DNA of 64,000 bases, from NCBI RefSeq assembly GCF_018595685.2, contig NZ_CP092334.1, positions 3,438,001 to 3,502,000 on the forward strand, written 5' to 3'. Shown piece after piece: positions 1-8,315 of this stretch. Both the position numbers and the translations under genes were made by a program. Source of the DNA: Flavihumibacter rivuli (GTDB taxonomy: Bacteria > Bacteroidota > Bacteroidia > Chitinophagales > Chitinophagaceae). Under the pieces are notes generated by a model. That model saw nothing but the letters and a program-made list of their open reading frames with translations, made no database searches and had not been told where the DNA came from. Each line of letters begins with the position of its first letter. The first letter of the stretch is position 1.

Positions 1-215
1 GCATTGAAAAGGTAAAGGAACTGCTCGCCTACGATGAGTTGACCATTAGTGAGATCTCTTATAGAACCGGCTTCAGCAGTATCCATCATTTGTCTGCGCA
101 GTTCAGGAAAGTGACTGGCATGACACCATCCCAGTTCAAGCAGACAGGAAACCTGGAACGTCTGCCTATTGACATGCTCCATTACAGCGGGGAGTCAATG
201 GCAGTTGGCGCATAA
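1..215 (+). CDS. AraC-family DNA-binding protein, C-terminal end (partial)
   Basis: The reading frame is open from base 3 to the TAA at 213-215 and enters from outside the window, so the start is not seen. The visible 70 residues are the second half of an AraC/XylS helix-turn-helix domain: the stretch ERVKELL-like 'EKVKELLAYDELTISEIS' followed by 'GFSSIHHLSAQFRKVTGMTP' carries the second helix-turn-helix and the family's F-K-x-x-G-x-T-P end. After it comes a short tail (QTGNLERLPIDMLH). Small proteins consisting of little more than this domain are common in Chitinophagaceae. The next gene starts 24 bases later on the same strand and has a diverged copy of the same domain, so the two may be tandem paralogues in one transcript. 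Target genes cannot be told. Confidence 0.85.
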   Translation, partial: IEKVKELLAYDELTISEISYRTGFSSIHHLSAQFRKVTGMTPSQFKQTGNLERLPIDMLHYSGESMAVGA

Positions 216-239
216 TAGTCTAATGTAAAAACAGTATTC

Positions 240-647
240 ATGCTTACAACTATAGATCCTAAAGCAGCAGCCCTAGCCGTTGGTCCAAATGGCCTTGAAG
301 AAACGGGCATCTTATTTCGCGTTACCTCAATGCTGGAAGAATGGTACAACAGTCATGGGCAACCTGCAGGAGGACTGAAGCGTTTTTTAGAAGGGCGATT
401 GGGTTTGTCCTATGAAATGATCAGTCATTTGCTGATCGTTGAGGAATTGAAGACCCTTGAGCAGGTGGATATGGAATACAGGATAAACCTTGCCAAGGAA
501 TGGCTGGTGTATGGTTGTTTCCCTCCCGAAGAGATTGCCAGTCGCTTACAGTTCAGGGACCTGAAAGAAATGGAATCCCGTTTTCGTTTACTCACGGGCC
601 TTGAGGTAAGGTATTTCCTTCTCCTTGGTGAGAAGCGAAAGCATTGA
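240..647 (+). CDS. Small diverged AraC-like DNA-binding protein
   Basis: A 135-residue protein. Residues about 58-128 align by eye with the AraC DNA-binding domain of the gene before it: 'SYEMISHLLIVEELKTLEQ' matches the first helix-turn-helix, 'RINLAKEWLVYGCFPPEEIASRLQF' matches the linker helix plus second helix-turn-helix, and 'RFRLLTGLEV' replaces the usual FKxxTGxTP end. The recognition-helix positions have drifted and the TP is lost, so DNA binding may be altered or gone. The N-terminal 55 residues match nothing I recognise. It starts 24 bases after the preceding AraC gene, which suggests a duplicated pair in one operon. The stop codon lies about 60 bases before a tandem repeat block. 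Confidence 0.7.
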   Translation: MLTTIDPKAAALAVGPNGLEETGILFRVTSMLEEWYNSHGQPAGGLKRFLEGRLGLSYEMISHLLIVEELKTLEQVDMEYRINLAKEWLVYGCFPPEEIASRLQFRDLKEMESRFRLLTGLEVRYFLLLGEKRKH

Positions 648-708
648 TCATCTCACGCAATTCATTAGTCCTCATCATCTTCATCGGGACCTTCAGTTTT
701 TCATCCTT

Positions 709-1058
709 TTTCACCTCAGCAGGTTCTCCCGCAGGGGACCCTGATGAATAGTAGGGTGAAAATTCATCGTGGACTCTTGAAGCGTACCAATATGGGGTGA
801 AAAGAAAGTCGTCTTTGTGTTCCTTCGTGGCTTCGAGTCTTTGTGGCCAGAATTCCGATGATTCTTTCACCTCAGCAGGGTCTCCCGCAGGGGACCCTGA
901 TGAATAGTAGGGTGAAAATTCATCGTGGACTCTTGAAGCGTACCAATTTGGGGTGAAAAGAAAGTCGTCTTTGTGTTCCTTCGTGGCTTCGAGTCTTTGT
1001 GGCCAGAATTCCGATGATTCTTTCACCTCAGCAGGGTCTCCCGCAGGGGACCCTGATG
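709..1058. repeat. 156-bp tandem repeat carrying the 30-bp hairpin (2.2 copies)
   Basis: The block repeats with a period of exactly 156 bases: the string ACCTCAGCAGG begins at 713, 869 and 1025. Each copy starts with a hairpin of 30 bases (717-746, 873-902, 1029-1058) with arms CAGCAGGGTC and GACCCTGATG and loop CGCA, and the outer flanks TTTCACC and GGGTGAAA are also inverted. Between the hairpins sits a second, unrelated repeat, the right half of a palindrome seen complete at 39892-39965 (copies at 811-848 and 967-1004). The block lies between the ends of two converging genes. Because 156 is a multiple of three, it leaves a long open frame on the minus strand, but that frame is just the repeat and has no sign of being a gene. 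Confidence 0.9.
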
Positions 1059-1098
1059 GTGATTAGTTATTGGGTATAAAGTCACATCAATAACGTGA

Positions 1099-1950
1099 TC
1101 AATGCCTCAACCGTTCTACCACGAAATTTTCAAATGAATTAACAGCCGGGTTCTGGTCGTCGTGTTTCAGCAGGGAGATATGGGTGTCATCCAGTTTGGG
1201 TATACCTTTCTTATGGCGGATGATCGGCAGGTTATCGGGAACCATATTCCTGGGGAGCACAGTAACGCCCATGCCTGCCTGCACAGCGGCAATGGTTCCG
1301 GCAAAACTGTGACTGGAAAAGACGATCCGCCATTTGCGCCTTGCCTGTTCCAAAGACTGTATGGCACGCGAACGGTACACACAGGGCTGGGGCGACAATA
1401 CCAGGGGGATCGCCTGGTCTGCTTCCTTTTCAAAATACGCGGCATCACCTATCCATTCCAGGGCTTCCGACCATACATCCATACCATTAGGGAAATCCTC
1501 CGGCCGGCTCATCTTCACCAATACCAGGTCAAACTCTTTTTTCTTGAAACGCTCAAACAGGTTGAGGGTAAGGTCACATTCTATATTGAGCAGGATGCGC
1601 GGATGCAGGCGCGAGAACTCCGTCAGCACTTCCGACAGGAACACACTGGCAAAGTCTTCCGGCAAGCCAAATCGCACCTCGCCTTCGAGGTCCGGTTCGC
1701 GGAACCGGTCGAAGGCTTCATGCTGCAGTTTCACGATCTGCCGGGCATAGCCCAGGAGGATCTCTCCCTCCGGGGTCAGCGTAAACTGCTTTCCCCTGAT
1801 GAACAGGGTCTTGCCCAACTGCCCCTCCAGTTTAGCGATCTGCTGGCTGATGGCCGATTGGGTGCGACCCACTTTTTCGGCGGCCCGGGTAAATCCACCT
1901 GTCTCCGCAACCGCCAGGAAACACTCCAACGTCAATACATCAAAGCTCAT
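1099..1950 (-). CDS. LysR-family transcriptional regulator next to dabBA
   Basis: A 283-residue protein of normal LysR length. The N-terminal winged helix-turn-helix spans about residues 3-62 ('FTRAAEKVGRTQSAISQQIAKLEGQLGKTLF' split across the recognition helix, then the R-G-K-Q-F-T-L-T-P-E-G wing). Residues about 90-280 form the periplasmic-binding-protein-like effector domain. It is transcribed away from dabB, 91 bases between the two start codons, the classic LysR layout in which the regulator controls the divergent genes and itself. The gap holds three palindromes suited to LysR binding. By position, the likely role is switching on bicarbonate/CO2 uptake when inorganic carbon is short, as related LysR proteins (CbbR, CmpR) do elsewhere; the effector is unknown. 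Confidence 0.9.
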   Translation of the reverse strand: MSFDVLTLECFLAVAETGGFTRAAEKVGRTQSAISQQIAKLEGQLGKTLFIRGKQFTLTPEGEILLGYARQIVKLQHEAFDRFREPDLEGEVRFGLPEDFASVFLSEVLTEFSRLHPRILLNIECDLTLNLFERFKKKEFDLVLVKMSRPEDFPNGMDVWSEALEWIGDAAYFEKEADQAIPLVLSPQPCVYRSRAIQSLEQARRKWRIVFSSHSFAGTIAAVQAGMGVTVLPRNMVPDNLPIIRHKKGIPKLDDTHISLLKHDDQNPAVNSFENFVVERLRH

Positions 1951-1951
1951 A

Positions 1952-2012
1952 ATTAGTATTTCTAATAGTAAACATAAGAATTTATCGTTTTACTAATATT
2001 AGTAATACTAAT
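1952..2012. promoter_or_regulatory. LysR-type operator cluster between the regulator and dabB
   Basis: Three AT-rich palindromes lie in the divergent gap. They are ATTAG-N5-CTAAT at 1952-1966, the perfect 16-base palindrome TTACTAATATTAGTAA at 1990-2005, and the overlapping 15-base ATTAGTAATACTAAT at 1998-2012. All share the half-site ATTAG/CTAAT. LysR tetramers typically bind one strong site near their own start and weaker sites near the target promoter, which fits a site beside the lysR start codon and a pair nearer dabB. Binding is inferred from symmetry and position only. Confidence 0.65.
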
Positions 2013-2041
2013 AGTTTTGCTGTTAAAATATAGAAAAACTT

Positions 2042-3394
2042 ATGAATGTTTTGGACTGGCTGGTAGCAAATGAGTGGATAGCAGTGGACCGCCTGACCCT
2101 GGTGATGTGGGGCCTGGTCGGTTTTGTGGCCATCAATATTGCGGCCTTCTCCTGGCGGTACCTCCAGGGGGATTCCCATCGTAAAACCTTCTTTTTCAAG
2201 TTGATAATGATGGTTTTGGCCCTCTTTGTGCTGGTCATGGCGGATCACTTCCTCCTTTTCCTTTCAGCCTGGGCACTGGCCAATTTCTTATTGTCCCGGC
2301 TCATGATCCATAACCCAGGCTGGCCGGCAGCCAGGGCATCCGGTAACCTGGCCCTCAGGAGCCTGGGCATTGGAACGGCCTTCCTGGCCATCGCTTTCCT
2401 GGTCTTTTATAACCTCACCGGCGAGTATACCCTCCATGGCATCGTGGAAAATGAGCAGGGTCAACCTGCTGCTTCCATTGGCCTTGCCTTTGTCCTGATG
2501 GCAGCCATGAGTCAGTCGGCCATCTGGCCCTTCCACCGCTGGTTGCTCAGCTCCCTCAACTCACCCACCCCGGTTTCCGCCATCATGCATGCCGGCCTCG
2601 TAAATGGAGGTGGTTTCCTGCTGGCCCGGTTCGCACCCTTATTCCTCCAGCAACCATCCTGGTTGATGATCATTTTTATGCTGGGCCTGCTGACCGCCAT
2701 CCTCGGAACCCTTTGGAAACTGATGCAGTCGGATATCAAGCGGATGCTGGCTGCTTCCACCATGGGACAAATGGGCTTTATGTTCCTGCAGTGCGGCCTG
2801 GGTTTGTTCCCCGCCGCGGTAGCCCACCTTTGCTGGCATGGGCTCTTCAAAGCCTACCTCTTCCTGGCTTCCGGTGATGCGGCTAAGGAAAAACGACTTA
2901 ACCTCGGTTATCCGCCACCGTTAAAACTGCTCCTTCCGGCCCTTTTAAGTGGAGCCCTGGGTGCCTGGTGTTTTGCAATGGTAGGCTATGGCCATTTATC
3001 TTTCAGTGATTCCACCCTGGTGCTGGTGGCCGTGGCATTTATGGCGGGAACCCAGCTTTCCATGCCCTTGTTAATGAACCCTACCATTGGGAAAATCTTA
3101 CTGGTTGCCCTGATAACAGCGGCCCTCGGCGCCCTTTACGGGTTGAGTGTGCTCGCAGTGGAATGGGCCCTGGAACCCCTGGGTATGATGCAGGCTCAGC
3201 CCCTCCAGCCCCTCCATCTAGTCGCCATCATTATCTTCCTCAGTTGCTGGATGGCCTTGTTGTATGGCCAGAGGCTCCTAAACAGGAAAGCCCTTCCCGC
3301 TTTTATTCTCAAGCTCTATGTTCAACAGCTGAATGCGAGCCAGCCCCACCCCCAAACGGTTACGGCCCATCGCAACCAGTATAGTTATAAATAA
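2042..3394 (+). CDS. dabB: DabB: NuoL-like proton-conducting subunit of the DAB inorganic-carbon uptake complex
   Basis: A 450-residue integral membrane protein with about 12 hydrophobic segments. It belongs to the proton-conducting subunit family of complex I and Mrp antiporters (NuoL/MrpA, Proton_antipo_M domain). The family signature is visible as 'PFHRWLLSSLNSPTPVSAIMH' in the central part, followed by the 'DIKRMLAASTMGQMGFM' and 'HLCWHGLFKAYLFLASG' segments with the conserved lysine and histidines of the proton path. It is not part of a complex I operon: it sits 41 bases before dabA, the diagnostic partner. In the DAB complex this subunit is thought to use proton flow to drive CO2 hydration by DabA, trapping bicarbonate in the cell. 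No rubisco or carboxysome gene is in view, so the bicarbonate may feed carboxylases of central metabolism. Confidence 0.88.
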   Translation: MNVLDWLVANEWIAVDRLTLVMWGLVGFVAINIAAFSWRYLQGDSHRKTFFFKLIMMVLALFVLVMADHFLLFLSAWALANFLLSRLMIHNPGWPAARASGNLALRSLGIGTAFLAIAFLVFYNLTGEYTLHGIVENEQGQPAASIGLAFVLMAAMSQSAIWPFHRWLLSSLNSPTPVSAIMHAGLVNGGGFLLARFAPLFLQQPSWLMIIFMLGLLTAILGTLWKLMQSDIKRMLAASTMGQMGFMFLQCGLGLFPAAVAHLCWHGLFKAYLFLASGDAAKEKRLNLGYPPPLKLLLPALLSGALGAWCFAMVGYGHLSFSDSTLVLVAVAFMAGTQLSMPLLMNPTIGKILLVALITAALGALYGLSVLAVEWALEPLGMMQAQPLQPLHLVAIIIFLSCWMALLYGQRLLNRKALPAFILKLYVQQLNASQPHPQTVTAHRNQYSYK

Positions 3395-3435
3395 ATCATC
3401 ATTACTCACGTAACAGTATAACCGAAAATTAGCAT

Positions 3436-5637
3436 ATGATCACCACGCTGGATAAACCTTCGATCAGTAGCCTTGAAAGCCTCTCCTTCCAGGTAAAGGA
3501 ATCATGGGCTTCCATTGCACCTTTCTGGCCCCTGAAACATTTGGTTGCGGTCAATCCATTGGGTGGGCTGGTTGACCTGCCTTTTGAAGAGGCGCTCAAA
3601 CTGGGGCAAGCTTATTTCCAGCAGGATGGTCTGCCCGAGCCCATGATGGAGGTGAACAGGCAAACCATCAAGTGGTTGCAGGTTTATTTTGATGAAGGCC
3701 AATCTACCTTGCGGCTGCCCCTGCAAAAGCAAGGATTGCTGCCCTCCATGATCCAGCTATTGCCCCATGATAACAGTTTACTACAACCGAAAAGGGGAAA
3801 GAAGGACTGGTGGAAGGACCTGCCGCAGGAGCCCCTTGCCCTGATCCAATATTGTCTTGATGAATTAGGAGTCGAGGCAGGTAAGGAGAAATCCTTTCTT
3901 ACCCTGCTGCTGAGCACCCTGCCGGGATGGTCGGCCTATATCCAGTACCGCTCCAACTGGGCAGGCAATGATGGGTTTACCCAGCAACCCGAGGGATTAA
4001 CAACTGAATACCTTGCTGTCCGCCTGCTGCTCACCTGCCTGCTATGGCCCGATGCAAAGCAATTGCTGCAATGGCATGAGCAGGCCCTGGCCAATGCAAC
4101 AGTAGATGGTTACCTCCAACAGCTGGAAGGTGCTGAAAAGGATTTTCGCCTGGGATTGTGTTCGGCCTTGCAACAAAATGGCGAAGCCCGAAAGCAAATC
4201 CCGGATGCTCAACTTGTTTTTTGTATTGATGTCCGCTCCGAGCCTTTCCGCAGGGCGATAGAACAACAGGGGCAATATGAAACTTTTGGTATGGCAGGCT
4301 TCTTCGGCATTCCCATTGCCATCCGGAATGGCCTCTCCGGAAGCCTGCATGCGTCCTGCCCGGTACTACTGAAACCTTCACATACCGTCCTGGAAAGACC
4401 CGCAGGACCCTTGATGCAGGCGCGGGTAAACTACCAACGCAAGCAACGCTGGAGGAGCCTGTACCAATCACTCAAACATAATTTCGCCACACCTTTTGCC
4501 CTGGTGGAGACCCTTGGTTGGTTCATGGGTGCTAGTATGGCCTGGCGTAATTTTTTTGCCGCGAGGAACATTCAATCGAAACCATCTGTCAAGGCTGACC
4601 ATCATCCTGTTCCCAATATCGCATCCATCCCATTTGACCAGCAACTGGTGTATGGAGAGAATGCATTGAGGGCCATCGGGCTGACAAAAGATTTCGCACC
4701 ATTGGTGGTATGGTGTGGGCATGGAAGTACCACCCGTAACAATGCTTTTGCCAGCGCACTGGATTGTGGCGCCTGCGGGGGTCATGAGGGTGCGCCCAAC
4801 GCACGGATCCTGGCGGCCATCCTGAACCAGCAAGCCATCAGGGATGGACTTCGTGAAAAAGGTATCGATATCCCTGCTACCACTCATTTTCTTGCCGGAC
4901 AGCACAATACCACTACGGACGAATTGCAATTGTTCGCGGCAGGCATTCCTGCAGGGTTACGGCAAAAGCTGGTTCAGTTGCAAGCCGACCTGCAAAAAGC
5001 AAGGCAGGTCAATAGCCTGTGGAGATCGGTTAAACTCGGCAAGGAGACTGACAGGGATTTGGCCGTAAGCCATGTAACAGCAAGGGCCAATGACTGGGCA
5101 GAGGTGCGGCCGGAATGGGGATTATCGCGCAACGCGGCCTTTATTGTGGCACCAAGGTCGCTCTCCCTGCAGGCAGACCTCGATGGCCGTTGCTTCCTGC
5201 ATTCTTACGACTGGCAGCAGGATCCTGATGGGGCAATACTTTCGGGCATCCTGACTGCACCGATGGTAGTTGGACACTGGATCAATGCGCAGTACCTCTT
5301 CTCTACCTTGGATAATGTGGCCTTCGGCAGCGGCAGTAAAGTGACCATGAACGTAGTGGGAAAGATCGGGGTGATGCAGGGCAATGCCAGCGACCTGATG
5401 CATGGATTGCCTTTGCAATCAGTTTACAAGAATGATGCGGAAGCCTATCACCAACCATTGCGCCTGACCACGGTTGTGGTTGCGCCAACGCAGCAAGTGG
5501 GAGCGATCATAGCCAAACATCCCATTTTGCAAACCTTGTTTGGAAATGAATGGGTGAAGCTCCTGGTGAAGGATCCCCTGACCAATCGCTTCTATGAATT
5601 AGGCGCCGATCTGGAATGGTATCCCGTGCAGGCATGA
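3436..5637 (+). CDS. dabA: DabA: carbonic-anhydrase-like subunit of the DAB inorganic-carbon uptake complex (DUF2309/UPF0753)
   Basis: A 733-residue protein of the DUF2309 family. The four zinc-site residues known from Halothiobacillus DabA (C351, D353, H524, C539) are all present: C263 and D265 in 'FCIDVRSEPFR', H429 in 'WCGHGS', and C444 in 'LDCGACGGHEGAPN', with the same C-x-D spacing and the same 15-residue step from His to Cys. The protein is peripheral and works with membrane subunit DabB, encoded just upstream, to take up inorganic carbon by energy-coupled one-way CO2 hydration. It is somewhat shorter than the roughly 800-residue carboxysome-associated relatives. No terminator is obvious after the gene. 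Confidence 0.92.
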   Translation: MITTLDKPSISSLESLSFQVKESWASIAPFWPLKHLVAVNPLGGLVDLPFEEALKLGQAYFQQDGLPEPMMEVNRQTIKWLQVYFDEGQSTLRLPLQKQGLLPSMIQLLPHDNSLLQPKRGKKDWWKDLPQEPLALIQYCLDELGVEAGKEKSFLTLLLSTLPGWSAYIQYRSNWAGNDGFTQQPEGLTTEYLAVRLLLTCLLWPDAKQLLQWHEQALANATVDGYLQQLEGAEKDFRLGLCSALQQNGEARKQIPDAQLVFCIDVRSEPFRRAIEQQGQYETFGMAGFFGIPIAIRNGLSGSLHASCPVLLKPSHTVLERPAGPLMQARVNYQRKQRWRSLYQSLKHNFATPFALVETLGWFMGASMAWRNFFAARNIQSKPSVKADHHPVPNIASIPFDQQLVYGENALRAIGLTKDFAPLVVWCGHGSTTRNNAFASALDCGACGGHEGAPNARILAAILNQQAIRDGLREKGIDIPATTHFLAGQHNTTTDELQLFAAGIPAGLRQKLVQLQADLQKARQVNSLWRSVKLGKETDRDLAVSHVTARANDWAEVRPEWGLSRNAAFIVAPRSLSLQADLDGRCFLHSYDWQQDPDGAILSGILTAPMVVGHWINAQYLFSTLDNVAFGSGSKVTMNVVGKIGVMQGNASDLMHGLPLQSVYKNDAEAYHQPLRLTTVVVAPTQQVGAIIAKHPILQTLFGNEWVKLLVKDPLTNRFYELGADLEWYPVQA

Positions 5638-5696
5638 ATCTAACCACGGGAACCTTAGTGATCAGTGTTGGGGTTTAGTTAATTTACCCGGAAGAA

Positions 5697-5727
5697 TTGT
5701 TATTCAAGCGTGCATAGCTAATCTTTG
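5697..5727 (+). promoter_or_regulatory. Probable sigma-A promoter of the PfkB kinase gene
   Basis: A TTG at 5697-5699 is followed after 20 bases by AATCTTTG at 5720-5727, one mismatch from the Bacteroidota -7 box TAnnTTTG. Transcription would begin near 5731, leaving about 30 bases before the ATG at 5761. This argues against the in-frame TTG at 5725 as translation start. Confidence 0.5.
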
Positions 5728-5760
5728 CGCCTGGAATTAAACCTCCCGGAAAAAATAGCT

Positions 5761-6651
5761 ATGCACGCACATCATATCGCCATCCTTGGCGGAACAACCT
5801 TTGATCATATCGTTTACCTGCCTGATTTGCCCAGGCCAGAACCTCATACTATCCACCAGGCCCGCTTCAATGAAGGCACCGGATCAACGGGTAGTGGTAA
5901 GGCCCTGGCCCTGACCAGGCTCGGGATGCAGAATACGCTCTATTCGGTTGTTGGCGATGATGCATGGGGAGAAAAGATCCGGGATTACCTGGCCGCACAA
6001 GGCGTACAAACGATTGTTGATCTGGATCCTGCTGGAACCGAAAGGCATATCAATATCATGGACCAGCATGGCGGAAGGATCTCCATGTTCATTACCCAAT
6101 CATCTGAAAGGATTGCTTTCAATGAACCAGCTGTAAGGCAATTGCTGGAGCGGTCAAGCGTGATCGTTCTAAATATCATTGCTTATTGCCGGCACCTTAT
6201 CCCATTGCTAAAAGGAATGGATAAGCCTGTTTGGACCGACCTCCATGATTATGATGGCAGCAATGCCTACCACCAGGATTTTATTGATGCGGCGCAATAC
6301 ATCCACCTGAGCTCCGATAACCTGCCTGATTATAAAGCCACCATGCAGCAGTTGATCGAAAGGGGAAAGGAACTGGTCATTTGTACCCATGGCAAGCAAG
6401 GTGCCAGCCTGCTCACCAGAAAGGGGGAATGGCTGGAACAACCCGCTTTGCCTAATGTGGACATAGTGGACAGCAACGGCGCAGGCGATAGCTTCTTTTC
6501 GGGATTCCTCTTTGCCTACCTTCAGGATTATCCTTTACAAAAATGCCTTCAATATGGCGCGGTATGTGGTGCCATCGCGGTCACTTCCCCTGCCTTGGTC
6601 CACGAGCAGTTGTCGCCTGAAATGGTGGAAGAAAAATTGAAGGCACTATAG
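5761..6651 (+). CDS. PfkB-family carbohydrate/nucleoside kinase
   Basis: A 296-residue member of the ribokinase/PfkB family. The N-terminal strand 'IAILGGTTFDHI' and the glycine pair 'GTGSTGSGKALALTRLG' form the substrate site and lid. The C-terminal signature 'VDSNGAGDSFFSGFL' holds the anion hole and the catalytic base, Asp243. These enzymes transfer the gamma phosphate of ATP to a sugar or nucleoside hydroxyl. The substrate cannot be told from sequence. The ATG at 5761 is preferred to an upstream TTG at 5725, which would fall in the promoter. The gene stands alone and ends before a strong terminator shared with the converging isochorismatase gene. Confidence 0.88.
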   Translation: MHAHHIAILGGTTFDHIVYLPDLPRPEPHTIHQARFNEGTGSTGSGKALALTRLGMQNTLYSVVGDDAWGEKIRDYLAAQGVQTIVDLDPAGTERHINIMDQHGGRISMFITQSSERIAFNEPAVRQLLERSSVIVLNIIAYCRHLIPLLKGMDKPVWTDLHDYDGSNAYHQDFIDAAQYIHLSSDNLPDYKATMQQLIERGKELVICTHGKQGASLLTRKGEWLEQPALPNVDIVDSNGAGDSFFSGFLFAYLQDYPLQKCLQYGAVCGAIAVTSPALVHEQLSPEMVEEKLKAL

Positions 6652-6773
6652 CATTACGCATAAGTCTCCTTTTGATCTATTACAGCATCGGGCAGGTCTT
6701 GGCATGAAGTGATTCAGGTAATCGCCATTCCACAGGCAAAATATTATTCCCGGTAGAGCCAGGGCTTAAATGG

Positions 6774-6800
6774 AAAAGCCGGGAGGTTATCCCGGCTTTT
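6774..6800. terminator. Bidirectional rho-independent terminator
   Basis: AAAAGCCGGGA, loop GGTTA, then TCCCGGCTTTT: an 11-bp perfect stem with A and T tracts on both sides. It lies between the end of the PfkB gene (plus) and the end of the isochorismatase gene (minus), so it can serve both. Confidence 0.85.
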
Positions 6801-6841
6801 ATGGATCCACTGCTCCTCCGGATCCTGGTATATGGCAAATC

Positions 6842-7471
6842 CTATTTTTTACTGAGTAGGGCTTGGAAAGTATAGCGCCAGGGTGATCCGTCAAGGGCTG
6901 CATATACTTCATTCGCAACAGGCCTTGCATTATCATAGATCATCTGGCAAAACGCTGTATAGGCGGAGCTGATCACCACGCCTCCCTGTTTCAGGTATTC
7001 CAGGGCAGACTTTTCCAACAGTTCGTTGTAAGTGCCGGAAAGGTCCATCAGGGCATGCACTTCATAGCCGGCTGCAGTTAATGAAACGGCGGGGAAAGCC
7101 AGGCAGACATTGGTGGTAATGGCACCGATCAGCACTTTCTTGCGTCCGGTCTGTTCGATGGCAGTCCTTACCTGTGGGTCATCCCAGGCATTGATAATGG
7201 TCCTGCTGATCACTTTGATATCCGGATCAATACTGGTCACATCTGGAATGAAAGGTCCCCAGAGGTTGGGCGTGACTTCTGTAAGGATCACTGGTACACC
7301 TAATATCTTCGCGGCTTTTACTGCGCCAACCAGGTTGTCGCGCAGCAAATGGGGATCGGTTGTTCCAACACCACCCATCAAGCCGGATTGGTGGTCGATC
7401 AATAAGAGTATACTGTTCTCAGGCGTAACGGGGTCCGCTACTTTCTGGAAAATTGATTTCTGTTCCATCAC
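6842..7471 (-). CDS. Isochorismatase-family cysteine hydrolase, YcaC-like
   Basis: A 209-residue alpha/beta protein of the isochorismatase/nicotinamidase superfamily. The catalytic aspartate is D26 ('LLLIDHQSGLM') and the nucleophile is C123 ('TTNVCLAFPA'). The central 'SRTIINAWDDP' and later 'SGTYNEL' segments resemble YcaC of E. coli, whose substrate is unknown. YcaC-like proteins are often called hydrolases of unknown specificity, so no substrate is assigned. The gene lies 150 bases downstream of a Crp/Fnr regulator on the same strand, which may control it. The sequence begins with two methionines; either could be the start. Confidence 0.85.
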   Translation of the reverse strand: MMEQKSIFQKVADPVTPENSILLLIDHQSGLMGGVGTTDPHLLRDNLVGAVKAAKILGVPVILTEVTPNLWGPFIPDVTSIDPDIKVISRTIINAWDDPQVRTAIEQTGRKKVLIGAITTNVCLAFPAVSLTAAGYEVHALMDLSGTYNELLEKSALEYLKQGGVVISSAYTAFCQMIYDNARPVANEVYAALDGSPWRYTFQALLSKK

Positions 7472-7621
7472 ATTTTGTTTTATTGTTTTAAATCGTCTTC
7501 AAATCTCAGATTGCAATCAATTTGTTTGACGATGTAAAATTGCAATGGAAGAATGTCGTGGAAAATGGAACAGGTTAAGATTTTGGCTTGAACAAGTTTA
7601 AGGAAGAAGCAAGAAAGGGGA

Positions 7622-8200
7622 TCATTTTTGCGCACTCAGTTTGCTGAGGAATTCTGGTGTTATGCCCAAATAAGAAGCGATCATATACCTGGGTACCCGT
7701 TGCTCCAGTTGGGGATACTTTTTCTGGAAATTCCTGTAACGCTCCAGGGCAGGTAAGGAAAAGTTTTGCTGGATCCTGTCGTAATTATTGATGATGGCAT
7801 TCCGGTAGATCAGCATGAAGTATTTATGGAGTTTGGGGAGATCGATCAATAAGCAATCAAGCGCCTGCCGGGTAATACAGATCACTTCGCTGTCCTCCAG
7901 GGCTTCAATGAATTGGGTGGATGGGACATTATTGGTAAAGCTGTTGAGATCGGTGATCCAATAGTTCTCGGTTGCAAACCGCAAAAGGTATTCTTTTCCT
8001 TTCTCATCGACATAGTAGGAACGAAGGCATCCTTTTGCAATGAAATGTTCTGTGCGGCAATGTTCCCCTTCGGAAACCAGGAATTGCCTTTTCTTGATGC
8101 GCCTGGTGGTAAGATAACCAATAATGACCTGCTGCTCCGATTCCGTTAGCGGAACATGAATGGAAATGTGTTGGATGATCTGATCAAAAATATTCTCCAT
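7622..8200 (-). CDS. Crp/Fnr-family transcriptional regulator
   Basis: A 192-residue protein. Residues about 20-115 form a cyclic-nucleotide-binding-type beta barrel ('RQFLVSEGEHCRTEHFIAKG' and 'YVDEKGKEYLLRFATENYW'), and residues about 150-190 are the helix-turn-helix end ('RYMIASYLGITPEFLSKL'). The phosphate-binding arginine-serine motif of true cAMP-binding Crp is not seen, as is usual in the large Bacteroidota branch of this family, so the ligand is probably not cAMP. It is followed by the YcaC-like hydrolase gene. It reads towards that gene, which makes the hydrolase a plausible target. Confidence 0.85.
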   Translation of the reverse strand: MENIFDQIIQHISIHVPLTESEQQVIIGYLTTRRIKKRQFLVSEGEHCRTEHFIAKGCLRSYYVDEKGKEYLLRFATENYWITDLNSFTNNVPSTQFIEALEDSEVICITRQALDCLLIDLPKLHKYFMLIYRNAIINNYDRIQQNFSLPALERYRNFQKKYPQLEQRVPRYMIASYLGITPEFLSKLSAQK

Positions 8201-8315
8201 AACCCTTTTTAAATTTACAGAATTTGCCTCAATGGTAAAGGAATTGATGATGATCTATGCAGTCTGGTAATGAAGGGCAGGGATTTGTTGGGTATCGATA
8301 GGGTCTTGGGTAATG

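Noticed and set aside
592..1026. 144-codon minus-strand open frame
   Set aside because: It is the 156-bp tandem repeat read through in a frame kept open because the period is a multiple of three; its sequence repeats exactly and its end runs antisense into a real gene.
5725..5760. TTG start for the PfkB kinase, 12 codons upstream
   Set aside because: It falls inside the predicted -7 promoter box, and the family's first strand begins just after the ATG at 5761.
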